Assembly: GCF_026151205.1 (NCBI RefSeq)
Contig: NC_087078.1
Span: 8,882,675 to 8,946,674, forward strand
DNA: 64,000 nt
Source: Bolinopsis microptera
Taxonomy: Eukaryota; Ctenophora; Tentaculata; Lobata; Bolinopsidae
Direction of reading: 5' to 3'
Program-made: the position numbers and the translations under genes
Shown: positions 12,101 through 24,400 of the stretch, one piece after another
Position numbering within the stretch: position 1 is the first letter of the stretch
Layout of the letters: each line of letters opens with the position of its first letter
Notes under the pieces: model-generated
What the model was told of the DNA's origin: nothing
Seen by the model: the letters and a program-made list of their open reading frames with translations, nothing else
Databases searched by the model: none

Positions 12101-12647
12101 ATAAATAGGTCTGTCTACTAGAGGTAAAGTAGTCACTAGTCAGCCCTTCTTTGATACGACTTACGAGGTTTTTATCAGTGATCACAGCTACTTTCTTAGC
12201 TCCCATATTTTCAAAATCCATACCAACTTCTTCAGTAACTCCTGGTCCATATCGAATCGAACTGCAATTTTTAAATTTAAAGCTTTTGTTTTTTTTAATA
12301 ATACTATAATGGTGGATACTTTAGCAAGAGCATTCAGTGATGAAATGCAAATCTATATCTTTAGAGTTAAAATTATTATATATAATGCAAACAGTATATC
12401 AAAATTATCATTAAATTGAACTAACAGCTCGAATTTGTGACTTGATATTTCAAAACATTTCAGTATTATTGCAGGTAATACACATATTATACACATATTA
12501 TACACATATCTTGTATTACCTGCAAGCCATTTCTAAGGCGTACTCCTTCCTAACGTGACTGTTTGACAGTCCATATGTCTGACTGTGCATTGGGCAGCAG
12601 TCATTAGTTCGCCTTATAAGACGCAGCAAATGCTTTGCTTTTGACAT
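9181..12647 (-). CDS. ADHFE1: Hydroxyacid-oxoacid transhydrogenase (iron-type alcohol dehydrogenase), complete, 9 exons
   Basis: Exons: 12647-12520, 12261-12165, 11880-11727, 11483-11363, 10979-10879, 10685-10492, 10181-9951, 9790-9652, 9386-9181. The total is 1371 nt, giving 456 aa (human 467), all GT-AG, phases 2,0,1,2,1,0,0,1. The protein carries [25 protein letters not shown], the nucleotide-binding VGGGSVID (~128-135), [13 protein letters not shown] and the metal-site residues of group III alcohol dehydrogenases: D233 and H237 in [12 protein letters not shown]303, and H319/H322 in GVHLCHG. The family enzyme is mitochondrial and couples oxidation of 4-hydroxybutyrate to reduction of 2-oxoglutarate. 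The first ~40 residues are Arg/Lys-rich ([14 protein letters not shown]), consistent with a targeting peptide, and contain HSQTYG as in vertebrate ADHFE1. The start at 12647 gives the family-typical length. Confidence 0.96.
10205..10270. repeat. TATGTAGGAT short tandem repeat in an ADHFE1 intron
   Basis: Six or so copies of TATGTAGGAT(T) lie just 5' (minus sense) of the exon 7 acceptor. TATTTAGGAT and TATGTCGATT variants show decay. Confidence 0.7.
10716..10800. repeat. Three copies of a 31-bp unit in an ADHFE1 intron
   Basis: CTTATATGGGCATCACGTGT plus CTCTACATCTC occurs nearly three times between ADHFE1 exons 5 and 6. Each unit carries a CACGTG hexamer. Confidence 0.75.
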
Positions 12648-14615
12648 CTTTCTGGAACTAATAATGAGTGATGTAAAAATAGATTTATGATTTTTTAAAT
12701 AGAAAATAATGTAATCCATTTCGGTTTCTAAACTTTTAAACTGTAAGAAGAGTTTTACGATTTTTCAAATAAAACATATATTATAATTAATTTGGATTCT
12801 AAAACATCAGAACCATAACTATAAAAACGTTATTTTCGATGAAAAAAGAATAAGTAAACCTATGGAACTGAGATCCTTAAATATTTATAATTATTTCCGG
12901 GAATTATATCCCGGAAAAGTCGTGAAAACTGAGCACTGTTAATTGACCTAGAGTGTTGCAAAGTATTATCAACACAGACTACCAGTCGCCTTGATGAGAG
13001 TGCTGGAAGTTAATCAAAACAATAACAGTTGCGCACTATATAATACACACTATATTGTACGATGCGCACATATCACATTACACATTCTTTCATTCAAAGC
13101 CTGAAAATAATTATAGCAAATAATACCTTGGCTTAGTAGTGCTGTGCCGGGCTCGCCCGTAGCACTCAACAGCCAAGGTATTATTGTATTATAATCTACC
13201 TCAGCTCATCTTGCAAACTATTATGATCAAATATTTAGAAGAGAGAGCTTGGAAATGCTTTAAAGCAGGAAGGGAAAGCCTTTTGGAAAAAATAAAAATC
13301 GTTGGTAACTTCTGCAACCAAGCTCTTAACAAAAGTGAAAGTATTCAAGCAATATACACATAATATACACATAATATCACAATGACCCTATGTAAAATGA
13401 AACCTTCAAAAATTCAATATATTCCTCAACTAAAATATTGGTAGAAACATTTGAAATTCACCCTTGGCCTTGTGGTTCCAAGTTCAAATCTAGACTCTAG
13501 CTTTTAACAAATGCTTTGGATGAACGAATGAGGTTCTAAGAAATCATTCCTGTTCAAAAATTAGGTAACCTTAAGAAACAGAAACTACAGTTATATACAG
13601 CTATATTATATTAATTAATTAATTAAATTAAAATTGAAATTTAAAAACACCACTATTAAGCGTACACTTTTACTCAGCAGTGTCACTACAACTAGTTTAC
13701 AAATACTTTTAAAACTATATATCAAAAGCAAAATAAAGTTCTATGTATAAATTCGTTCATAAAACTTCCAAAAAGCTAATATAATTTAGATAAGTCAAAG
13801 AGAGGGTTAAAATTATTAATAAAACATTTTTGCTACCTCAGTGTCAGATAAAGTAAACAAATAAGTCTTCAGTGCGGACTTAATAATAATAATAATAAAT
13901 TAATGTTATTTTGATACAGCACCAAAAGGTTAAATAATTTAAATTTAACCCTTATGCTCAGCTGTAAATGATACCTAAATGACAGTAGAGATCGTGCATC
14001 CCGCCTTGGACTGGAATTAAAAACGGAAGTTTATAGCTGCAAGTTAAATCCTGACTAAATAAGGCAGAAACACCTTTAACAAGAAGATATCCAAGAAAGG
14101 TTAGCAGGTTTTCTAACAAAACATATGAAAAATAGATGATGACCACAAGAAATCTATGTATGAGACTCCAAATATATATAACTCCAAATATACAAACAAT
14201 CTGAATACTTCAATATACAATACAAAATTATTAAAAAAGCTTACTGCAGAACAGTAACTGATGTTACAGAAAATCCAATACAGTCATGTCAAAATATCTG
14301 GGCAACATACAAGTCTAGAGACGGTGAAATAAACAGAGTGGTAGAAGATGCTAAAATACTTGAGACAAAATACAAAGAATAAGGCAGCTTTCTCCTGGGT
14401 GCCAACCCAAAAAATGTTGGTGTCCCGGGATAGAGCCTCCTTTTCTGACCTACACTACAATTTTGTTGGCAGACACAGTGAAACACGGAAAAGAATAATA
14501 TCTCGAATGTTGCCCGAAAATCCTGAAAAATTAGTAGCCTAAAATAATTTAATTTAAAGCGTAAAATTGACCTGCTATAGGATGAAGATTTTAAAAATCT
14601 TCTGATAATGTATTA
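12648..14615. other. Gene-free upstream region of ADHFE1
   Basis: Roughly 2 kb, strongly AT-rich, beginning with the presumed ADHFE1 promoter. One clear structure is the 63-base hairpin at 13121-13183. The rest shows only short chance ORFs, a TTAATTAATTAATT run near 13610 and the 3' flank of the LINE. Confidence 0.5.
13121..13183. repeat. 63-bp imperfect palindrome (hairpin)
   Basis: TAATACCTTGGCT (13121-13133) pairs with AGCCAAGGTATTA (13171-13183); inside, GTGCT pairs with AGCAC and CGGGC with GCCCG around a two-base loop. The GC-rich apex stands out from the AT-rich surroundings. It is either a tiny palindromic transposon or a short hairpin RNA precursor. Confidence 0.55.
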
Positions 14616-16536
14616 TTTACTCAGTACATATCAAAAGACTTTCTAAACAGATGAGCTTTTAGTTTTCCCTTAAAGTCATTGATGTTTACACATTTCCTGA
14701 TTTCTTGAGGAAGGTTGTTCCATAATCTTGGAGCAGATGAAGAGAAGGCTCTTGGTGGACTGTTTATAGGGCAATGAAGAGACACATCTCTGCCACCACT
14801 GGGATTGTACTTGACAAGGTTTGACAGGTATGAAGGTGCTAGTCCATGGAGCAGTTTGAAAGATAGCAGGAGTATTTTAAATTCAATACGTTCTTGTACC
14901 TTGAGCCAATGAAGTTCTTTTATGTAGGGCTCGACTTCTTCTCTCCTCTTTAGACCTTTAACTAAGCGACATGCTCTGTTTTGCAGAGATTGTAGCTGTT
15001 TCAAAACAGAATGATTAGTACCATAGTAAAGTGCATTGCAGTAGTCAAGGGAACTAATAACAAGAGATTGTACGATGATTTGCATTTGATCTTCAGAGAG
15101 GAATGGTTTCATCTTTGCAATATTCCGCATCTTGTGGCAGTTTGCAGCTTTAAGCTTCTTTATCTGAGGATTTAGAGTCAGAGAGGAATCCAATGTAAAG
15201 CCAAGGTTTTTGGTAACGTTAACAAGTCTTATACAGACAGAAGATTTTAGGAAGACACCACCAATTTCTAATTCTGACAATAAACGTTTTGAACCAAAAA
15301 CTATAATTTCAGTTTTAGTTGGATTCAGAAGAAGGAAGTGATTCGTCATCCAGGTCTCGATTTCTCTAAAACAGGAGGGCAGGTCTTCGCTGAGGACTTG
15401 ATATTCTGTAGCGGATGAAAATGACTTGTAGATCTGGTGATCATCAGCATAGCCATGGATCAGAAATTGCTTTGATTTTACAGAAGAGTAAATTGAGCGG
15501 ATGTAGATATTGAACAACACAGGGCCAAGGACAGAGCCCTGTGGGACACCAAACTTTATTACAATTTCTTCAGATTCTAGGTCACCTATCTTGACTTTTT
15601 GACAACGACCACGGATGAAGCTGGTGAACCATTTCAAGGCTGTTCCCGCAATCCCAATCTCACACTTCAATATATTGATCAGTTTGATATGGTCAACTGT
15701 GTCGAATGCAGCACTCAGGTCTAAAAGCATTACAACTGTTGCTGTGTTTTCATTAGTGGCTATGAGGAGGTCATTGACTATGGTAATGAGGAGTGTTTCT
15801 GTGCTGTGATGCTTTTTGTAACCAGACTGGTGGTCGATGTTGAGATTATTCTTGGCTAGATGTTCATTGAGGCATTTTAATACAAAGCGCTCAATGAGTT
15901 TACCGATGAATGTAAGATTAGAGATGGGTCTATAATTCTTTAAGTTCTCAGTGTCTAGGGAATCTCCTTTGATTAGGGGAGTGAGATGTGCTAGTTTGAT
16001 TCCCTCCATACTTCCAGTTGAAAGAGAAACGTTGATAATATCACAAAGGGTAGGGAGGATTAGCTCAAGGTGCTCTGACAAGAGTTCTTTAGGTAGTGGA
16101 TCAATCGATGAGGTTTTGATGCCAGATTCTTTGATCAATTCTCTTACTTCAAAAATAGTAGCTTTTCTAAATTCAGATAATGCCTGGCCATTGAAGTTTG
16201 GAGAACTATTAGTCACAGTAGTGTTGGGAAATGATGTTCGGATTTTCTCAATTTTTTCAGTAAAATACTGGTTAAAGGCATTTACAGTTTCCTGAAGATT
16301 TTCTGAAGATGGTAAAGTGAGGTTCTTTTCTTTATCCAGGAAAGTGTCTACAAATTTGTAAAGGCTCTTTTGTGAGTGTTTGTATTTTTGGAAAGTATTA
16401 GAGAAAAACAGTTTTTTCTTTTTGAGAGTCAGCTCTGAACAGTGCTCTCGCAAATGAACAAAGATATCATGATCAATGTCAAGACTTGACTTTTTCCAGG
16501 CTTTCTCAGCCTTTCTTCTGTCGGCTCTTGCAACTT
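14580..16536 (-). mobile_element. CR1/L2-like non-LTR retrotransposon, 5'-truncated, intact reverse transcriptase frame
   Basis: An uninterrupted minus-strand frame runs from about 16536 to the TGA at 14621 (over 610 residues). Reverse transcriptase blocks appear in order: NYRPISNLTFIGKLIER, HQSGYKKHHSTET, LLDLSAAFDTVDH, GVPQGSVLGP, and YADD at the catalytic centre, then the thumb and C-terminal RLVKGLKRREEVEPYIKEL and WNNLPQEIR blocks typical of CR1/L2-clade LINEs. The apurinic endonuclease that should precede it is missing. The left end abuts the tail of another LINE at 16536, so this is a 5'-truncated insertion. The open frame suggests a fairly recent copy. Confidence 0.88.
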
Positions 16537-17055
16537 AAACGCCTCAACAGAATAACATTGTTTAACTGAGTCTGGTAGTGCATTAAAAACTCGTGGACCA
16601 ACCACACTAAAACTACGATCACCAAAACCCTTGGTTGAACGATAAGGGACTATGAGCCTAACAGTGTGTCCATGGTGAGCATACTTAAACATATCTTGAA
16701 GGTACAGTGGCGCTATTCCATTAATAGCCTTAAAAGATAGGAGACATATTTTAAAAATCACTCTTTTAGGTATATTAAGCCAGTGCAATTTATCAAGATC
16801 GTCGCCTAGGTGATCAAATTTATATTTTCCAGTTACTGCTTTTGCACAGGCATTTTGAATAAGCTGTAGTTGATGTATGAGGTACTTGGAGATGCCGTAA
16901 AACATGGCGTTACAGTAGTCCAAACAAGAAACAACGAGGCTATTAACAATTGTCTTAAGCTGTTTTGAAGCTCTGACGTTTATTGTCTCCAAAATGCTCA
17001 ACAGGAGGACACTCAATCGTACTAAAATAATTCTTGGTCCTCTGTTGAGACTCAA
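16537..17055 (-). mobile_element. Older CR1/L2-like LINE fragment (C-terminal region)
   Basis: Minus-strand frame encoding only the LINE C-terminus: SLVVSCLDYCNAMFYGI, LHWLNIPKRVIFKICLLSF, NGIAPLYLQDMF, FGDRSFSVVGPRVFNALPDS. It ends EAFKLQ where the other LINE's frame begins, so the younger element appears joined to the interior of this one. A different family member from the 14.6-16.5 kb copy, judging by low similarity of the matching blocks. Confidence 0.8.
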
Positions 17056-18740
17056 CCAAAGACATTTTCCCTACAACAATCCACATGCTGGCTCAACCAC
17101 AAATCCTAGAAGAAGTCAGAGCTAAAAACTTTTAAACTGTGATGTCGTCTACAGACATTCGAAAAACAAAGAACTACTGATGAAAGCCTTGCTGGCCTTA
17201 AGCCTACGGGATCCCTCAAAAAATCCACGATGGCGCAAGAGGATATACAGATTACAGAGGATGAACTAACCGAAATATTTTCAATCTTGGCAAATTCAAT
17301 CCATACCTTTGCCCCAAATCTATAGTATCATCTTAATAATGATAAAAATCCGTTTGTGGGTGGGTAGGTGCGTTCGTGTGTAATATACAAATGACTTGAG
17401 TGTTGAGGTATTGCAAGTTCTAAAGTTAATTTTAACATACAAAATGATGCGAAGCAGTTGATTGTAATCTAAACGTTTAAAGATATTAAAAGCAAACGAT
17501 AATATAACCGGTTGTCCATGAAGCGCTCGATTTTCACAGTACGGACAAAAACGAACTAAGTGCGGCGCGAAATTTAAGAGTATTAGACAAAAAATAATTT
17601 TTATAACATATAAACATCATATTATTATCAATAATAAGGTATTATTATCAATAACAAGGTAGTTTGACATTGTTAGATTTAAACATTGTTTTATGATAAA
17701 GGTCGAATCTACGTTTTATTCGAAATAATACAAATGATGGGAAATTTAAAAAATACAATGAGCAATGAATCCTTTTTGTACTTTTTAGATCTATTAACCT
17801 AAAACCGGCCGGTTTAAGGTTTGAGTTTGTGTTCTAAAAGTGGTATATCGGGTGCTAGTTGGCTCCTTTTGCCAACTGCTTTTGGTTTAAGCGCTGACTC
17901 ATTGTCATACGTTATATGACCCGCCGCGCACGAAATGCGCGGCTCCCCCGGCCCTGTATCGTCCCCCTGTATCGTCACCATAGTGAAACGACCGTGGGGG
18001 TCGCAACGTGATACAACTGACTCACATTCCCACCGCGAGCTGATTACTCGTGAGGTCGAAATGAGCGCTGGGTGCGATATTTCTGAAATTTTGCCTGTTG
18101 GTTCGGTGGACGATTTTAGCCACAGCGCCTTAAAATTAGCAAGATCGCAGGTAATCACACAAAGTTACAGCTAATTTAGTGATGTAAACACTCGTCGCAA
18201 TATACTGGAATCGAATCGAGCGCTTTGCTATGGTTACTGCGCGTTGACATGGTAACTAACTGCGTGAAATCATTCAATGCCCAAATATAGTAATGAGCAG
18301 ACCGCTCGCGCGCGTAGCATGTAGCATTATTTGTATTACAATTCTATCATATCGTCATATTATTATTAGATGCACGAGTTAAACTGCATTTTACATTTAA
18401 TTTCAGTATGACATGCTGATCGCCGCCCGGCAGTTGAAAATTTGTTTCATACACATATTATTGATTGTGTCATATCTGAGTTCTTGGCTGTATTTGGAAA
18501 CCTCAGTCATAAACGTGCAGTTGTGGGTTTTTACCGGCCTAAATAAAAAGTCAAGTTTACAGGACATTTCTGGGGAACCTTATTTTATGTGTTACCTAAC
18601 AAGATCAAAGATGCAAAGGTGAAGAAAAGGAAGCGTGCATTTGAGAGCGTATCATCTTGTACATTATATTACCCCGATCTGAAGTTTGATGACTAGAAAA
18701 CAATGAATATGTTTATTAATATTATTATCGAACTTCATAT
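17056..18740. other. Gene-free region with CpG-rich segments
   Basis: No convincing gene. A 31-codon plus-strand ORF (ATG at 17231, ending TAG) follows the LINE. A block near 17508 (AACCGGTTGTCC then GCGCTCGATTTTCACAG) recurs inverted near 32405-32445. The 17.8-18.3 kb part is richer in CpG than its surroundings and carries chance ORFs on both strands. Confidence 0.4.
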
Positions 18741-18744
18741 TATA

Positions 18745-19918
18745 GGGGGGGGGGTGGGGGGCCAACGCCCCAAAAGGCCCCGATTTCTAGGGCCCTTTTT
18801 GGATTTTCGATGCGTCTAGGGCCTTTTGGGGCCCTAGAATTAACTTCAATTTCATCAAGTTTGATATATGCTAAGTGCTTTAATGATATCATCTGACTAC
18901 TTGCACAGTACTTTTATGTTTATTTGAGTGTATTTACACGGAGATTGTGCAGGTGACCGGGAATCCCGGTACCGGGATTGGCAATTTTGAGCTATCCCGG
19001 TCAACCGGGTCAAGTCACATTTTTCATCCCGGTCGCGGTCCCGGTCAAATGTTGACATACATTGCATGCCAATATCTCTGATATTTGGGATACGTAACAT
19101 GTATCAAGTCAAATGCTGATCCCGGTCCCGGTTTATTCAGGATTCTTGGTCCCGGTCAATCACTCAAATTTGCCGGGATTTTGACCGGGATCTTTTACAT
19201 AATTTCATTCACTGTGATTTTAAGTTTTTACTTTCATTCATTGTGAATTTAATCTTTAAACAACCTCTGAGCCAAATAAAACAATGTTTAAAATTGCTAA
19301 ACTGAAACAAGTTTAGGTAACTAATATCGTTACATAACTCATAAGTGCAAACTAACATCAAGTTTTCAACTCGGGCTACGCCCAATTGTCAATTGGAATT
19401 GGAGAATGAAACTGTTGAATAATTTGAGGGATCATTGATTGAGGAATGAGGGTGAACTTGAGTAATCAGTAAATGAACATTATTGGTGTAGTACAATAGG
19501 ACCATGCCCCATATTGACGTTTTTTTTTTAGTTTTTTCTAATTTAATATTATAGTTATTACTTATTTAAATTGTTCAATTATAATGTAAATGAAAGTTGC
19601 AACTTTCAATATGAGAATACCAGTTTTGGTCCCGGTCATCCCGGTCAAATTGTATTGTTGGTCCCGGTCCCGGTAAGATAGAAATCCCGGAAATTATTGG
19701 TCCCGGTCCCGGTCACGGTAAATTGATAATCCCAGTCCCGGTCCCGGTCAAGTCACATTTTGTATCCCGGTCAGGCCTAAAATCATGTCCCGGTCACCTC
19801 CTGAGATTGTGGTCCATAAACACTATCAATTAGTGGTCAGGGTCAAAGGCCCCAAAAGGCCCCGATTTCTAGGGCCCTTTTCGGATTTTCGATGTGTCTA
19901 GGGCCTTTTAGGGCGTTG

Positions 19919-19947
<29 letters not shown>
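18745..19947. mobile_element. G-run/C-run terminated nonautonomous DNA element (interrupted by a hAT-like insertion)
   Basis: Left end is GGGGGGGGGGTGGGGGGCC and right end is GGGCGTTGG followed by about 28 C, flanked on both sides by TATTATA (18738-18744 and 19948-19954), a probable target duplication. CCAACGCCC / GGGCGTTGG form the terminal inverted repeat. A ~56-bp motif that begins AAAAGGCCCCGATTTCTAGG and ends TAGGGCCTTTT occurs in direct orientation near each end. Without the nested 854-bp element the unit would be about 340 bp, MITE-sized. No transposase is encoded. Confidence 0.65.
18950..19803. mobile_element. Nonautonomous hAT-like transposon with 8-bp target-site duplication
   Basis: Ends CAGGTGACCGGGA and (reverse complement of right end) CAGGAGGTGACCGGGA, flanked by perfect AGATTGTG copies at 18942-18949 and 19804-19811. 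An 8-bp duplication and CAGG-type termini fit the hAT superfamily. Both subterminal regions are dense in (T)CCCGGTCCCGGT words in both orientations, likely transposase-binding repeats. The centre is AT-rich with no ORF. Similar CCCGGTCCCGG words occur at 60120-60190. Confidence 0.8.
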
Positions 19948-19949
<2 letters not shown>

Positions 19950-19954
19950 TTATA

Positions 19955-21490
19955 TTTTTTATCTTAAGTAAGGATCTGATAACTCTACAACAGGGATCGG
20001 TTTAACTTTAAATGGAAACAATTTAAATACTGAAACATAAACTAGTGTTAACATATCTATAATACGTTAACTTAAAACTTAATTACATCAACTTGCAAGA
20101 TTTAAAAAATTTTCCCTATAAATCTACGCAATATCAAATATGGCACAGTTCAGTCAAATGAAAAAATCTGTTTGTTGATGGCACTGAAGAATATTTTGAA
20201 AAAAGCTACAACGAAAGTTAATATACAGTTAAAGGAACACTATACCAATTTCAGAATGTAAATTTTCGTGTTTAAATATCATACTGTATAAGTAAGGGAT
20301 AAAGCTTCGTATTATTAATCGAAAGTTGGTGTAATATCACACGTTTTAGATATTAAACAGAAGAAAGTTTATTGTCCTAGATCACGAGCTACTCATTTCT
20401 CACAATCAGTTTGGTCGGGGTTCTGTTCTTCGATTCTTGCTGCCTTTGTCTTTCGCACGTACGTAGAAGTACCCTGAGGATTAATCGCAATAATCGACCA
20501 TGAATTATTAAAGTTTTATAGTTCTACAATTGGAACCTGCGACTTGTTTTGCAGTGAATCACAATCCAGATGAAATGTGTAATTTAAAAAAGTATAGGTA
20601 CACACCTGTCGGTAGTTCCTCGTACATCACGCGTGACGTCCGGCTAGAAGGAATTTCTCTCAGGTTTCTCCCAGGTCTGCTGTCTAGGAAGAGAGAGTGA
20701 GAGATGAGAGATGTTTGACTTGATGAGAGCTTTATGACTCCACTTCAGTTAGCATATGGCAGAGGTGCCATAAGCTAACTCGTCGTAAATTGCGAGCTCT
20801 GGCAGGTATCCTCGGGTGATTGTCAGATCAGATGGTGGTCCAAGAGAGACTGCTGGGGCGCCTGACAGAAAACCAGCCCCGGAACGGTGTCAAGTTTGTG
20901 ACTGAAGATTCTGATCAAGCTCAGGGTTGAGTCTACAGTGTCGCCACTTGCCGATGCCAGTTGAAACAGCGTGTGGTTCGGGTGCCGGTTAAACGCACGT
21001 AAAAGGGAGGGAATATCCGTATTTCGCCGCTAGGAGGTGTTCCGCAGATTGCGTGATGGCCGTGAAGATGCCTACTTCTAAACCTATCGATAGGTTCAAT
21101 AGGTAGGTGCTAGTGATGCAGTCCTTGGCCCGGTAGCTAAGGCTTTCCCGTTTCTCGCTCATTTGTGCTCCTATGGGCTTCTGACCTCTGCGGGGGTCAA
21201 GTGCAGGATGAGGGACACTGCCGACCAGGAGAAGGTTATTTTTGGTGTTGGGCCTCCGCAGTTTAACTGTATCTTTACCCTTGGAAATCTCTCTGAAAGA
21301 TTGTGGGTTTGACTGATAATAGATTTGAGTTCCTAGCTCAAAGCATCATCACATAATAGCGACAATAGTGAAAGAGGGCGACTAGCGTGCAACACACAGG
21401 GTAACAAGGTTTTGCGCCAAAATGCGCGCGCAAAAAGATATTTAAATTTGTCTAGAATGCCTAATGCGTTCAGTAGATGAATCCATAAAT
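19955..21490. other. Gene-free region; GC-richer block of probable transposon origin
   Basis: 19.95-20.39 kb is plain AT-rich sequence. 20.39-21.36 kb is noticeably GC-richer, with untranslatable text such as GTCCTTGGCCCGGTAGCTAA and TGACCTCTGCGGGGGTCAAG. It looks like noncoding (5'UTR-like) retroelement sequence, but I found no domain to prove it. Confidence 0.35.
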
Positions 21491-21494
21491 TTGG

Positions 21495-24400
21495 AACATG
21501 GGCACATCGTAGTATTGGCCGTATTTGAGTGCTGGGAAGGCTCAGTTCGGTTTTCTAAAATGGATATAGCCGTAAGCTAGGCCTAGGAGCCATCAAAAGT
21601 CGTATAAAATTACCCATGGAATGACCAGAAATGAACGAAAATGAACATTCTTCTCAAAGTGCTCAGAATGGTTTAAAATGGGTCGGAAAGTGTTTACATT
21701 GGTCCTAGGACCACTCAAACCAAGTTTGGGAATCGCTGCATGTCTAGAACCGATGTTACCTATATTGTTCCAAAATGTTCCAATTTTGGGACAATAATCC
21801 TCCTGAGAATCCAGATTTTTGGAACATGGGCACATCGAAGTATTGGCTGTATTTAAGTGCTGGGAAGCCTCAATTCGGTTTCTAAGATGGATATAGGTAA
21901 AGACTAGGCCTAAGAGCCATCAAAACTAAAATAACATTACCCAGGTTCATGGAATGAACGAAAATGAACAAAAATGAATATTGTCCTAAAAATGCTCAGA
22001 ACGGTTTAAAATTGGTCGGAAAGTGTTTATATTGGTCCTAGGACCACCCAAAGCAAGTTTGGGAATCACTGCATGTCTAGAACCGATGTTACCAATGTTC
22101 CAAAATGTTCCAATTTTGGGACAATAATCCTCCTGAGAATCCAGATTTTTGGAACATGGGCACATCGAAGTATTGGCTGTATTTAAGTGCTGGGAAGCCT
22201 CAATTCGGTTTTCTAAGATGGATATAGGTAAAAACTAGGCCTAAGAGCCATCAAAACTCAAATAACATTACCCAGGTTCATGGAATGAACGAAAATGAAC
22301 AAAAATGAATATTGTCCTAAAAATGCTCAGAACGGTTTAAAATTGGTCGGAAAGTGTTTATATTGGTCCTGGGACCACTCAAACCAAGTTTGGGAATCAC
22401 TGCATGTCTAGAACCGATGTTATCTATGTTCCAAAATGTTCCAATTTTGGGACAATAATCCTCCTGAGAATCCAGATTTTTGGAACATGGGCACATCGAA
22501 GTATTGGCTGTATTTAAGTGTTGGGAAGCCTCAATTCGGTTTTCTAAGATGGATATAGGTAAAAACTAGGCCTAAGAGCCATCAAAACTCAAATAACATT
22601 ACCCAGGTTCATGGAATGAACGAAAATGAACAAAAATGAATATTGTCCTAAAAATGCTCAGAACGGTTTAAAATTGGTCGGAAAGTGTTTATATTGGTCC
22701 TGGGACCACTCAAACCAAGTATGGGAATCACTGCATGTCTAGAACCGATGTTACTTATGTTCCAAAATGTTCCAATTTTGGGACAATAATCCTCCTGAGA
22801 ATCCAGATTTTTGGAACATGGGCACATCGAAGTATTGGCTGTATTTAAGTGCTGGGAAGCCTCAATTCGGTTTTCTAAGATGGATATAGGTGAAAACTAG
22901 GTCTAAGAGCCATCAAAACTCAAATAACATTACCCAGGTTCAAGTAATGAACGAAAATGAACAAAAATGAATATTGTCCTAAAAATGCTCAGAACGGTTT
23001 AAAATTGGTCGGAAAGTGTTTATATTGGTCCTATGACCACTCAAACCAAGTTTGGGAATCACTGCATGTCTAGAACCGATGTGACCTATGTTCCAAAATG
23101 TTCCAATTTTGGGACAATAATCCTCCTGAGAATCCAGATTTTTGGAACATGGGCACATCGAAGTATTGGCTGTATTTAAGTGCTGGGAAGCCTCAATTCG
23201 GTTTTCTAAGATGGATATAGGTAAAGACTAGGCCTAAGAGCCATCAAAACTAAAATAACATTACCCAGGTTCATGGAATGAACGAAAATGAACAAAAATG
23301 AATATTGTCCTAAAAATGCTCAGAACGGTTTAAAATTGGTCGGAAAGTGTTTATATTGGTCCTATGACCACTCAAACCAAGTTTGGGAATCACTGCATGT
23401 CTAGAACCGATGTTATCTATGTTCCAAAATGTTCCAATTTTGGGACAATAATCCTCCTGAGAATCCAGATTTTTGGAACATGGGCACATCGAAGTATTGG
23501 CTGTATTTAAGTGCTGGGAAGCCTCAATTCGGTTTTCTAAGATGGATGTAGGTAAAGACTAGGCCTAAGAGCCATCAAAACTAAAATAACATTACCCAGG
23601 TTCATGGAATGAACGAAAATGAACAAAAATGAATATTGTCCTAAAAATGCTCAGAACGGTTTAAAATTGGTCGGAAAGTGTTTATATTGGCACATCGAAG
23701 TATTGGCTGTATTTAAGTGCTGGGAAGCATTTATATCAAAATATTGGAGGATCATTAAAACAAAAATATTTGCCCAATAAAATAATTTCTGTTTAATTGT
23801 ACATAATTCTGAATGCAACTTTAAGACCCTGTTGGACGAAAATATTGACTCTTTGCCACCATTTTTTAACCATTCTGAGTGCTTTAGGGAAATTTTCATG
23901 TTCGTTGTTCATTCCATAAACTTGGGTAATATTATTCGACTTTTGATGGCTCCTCTATAAGGCCTAGTTTTTTATATCCATCTTAGAAAACCGAATTGAG
24001 GCTTCCCAGCACTTCGATGTCCCCATGTTCCAAAAATCTGGATGCTCAGGAGGATTATTGTGACAACATTGGTAACATCGGGTCTAGACATGAAGTGATT
24101 CCCAAACTTTCCGACCAATTTTAAACCGTTCTGAGAATTTTTAGGACAATATTCATTTTTTGTTCATTTTACTTCGATGTTCCCATGTTCCAAAAATCTG
24201 GATTCTCAGGAGGATTATTGTCCCAAAATTGGAACATTTTGGAACATAGGTCACATCGGTTCTAGACATGCAGTGATTCCCAAACTTGGTTTGAGTGGTC
24301 ATAGGACCAATATAAACACTTTCCGACCAATTTTAAACCGTTCTGAGCATTTTTAGGACAATATTCATTTTTGTTCATTTTCGTTCATTCCATGAACCTG

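Noticed and set aside
13441-13510. Possible tRNA (CCTTGTGGTTCCAAGTTCAAATC resembles a B box)
   Set aside because: No acceptor stem, anticodon stem or A box can be paired around it.
15615-16295. Plus-strand ORFs opposite the LINE reverse transcriptase
   Set aside because: Antisense shadows of the intact reverse transcriptase frame.
17814-18174. 114-codon minus and 79-codon plus ORFs in a CpG-rich block
   Set aside because: They overlap on opposite strands, show no domain, and the stop-poor frames follow from local GC content.
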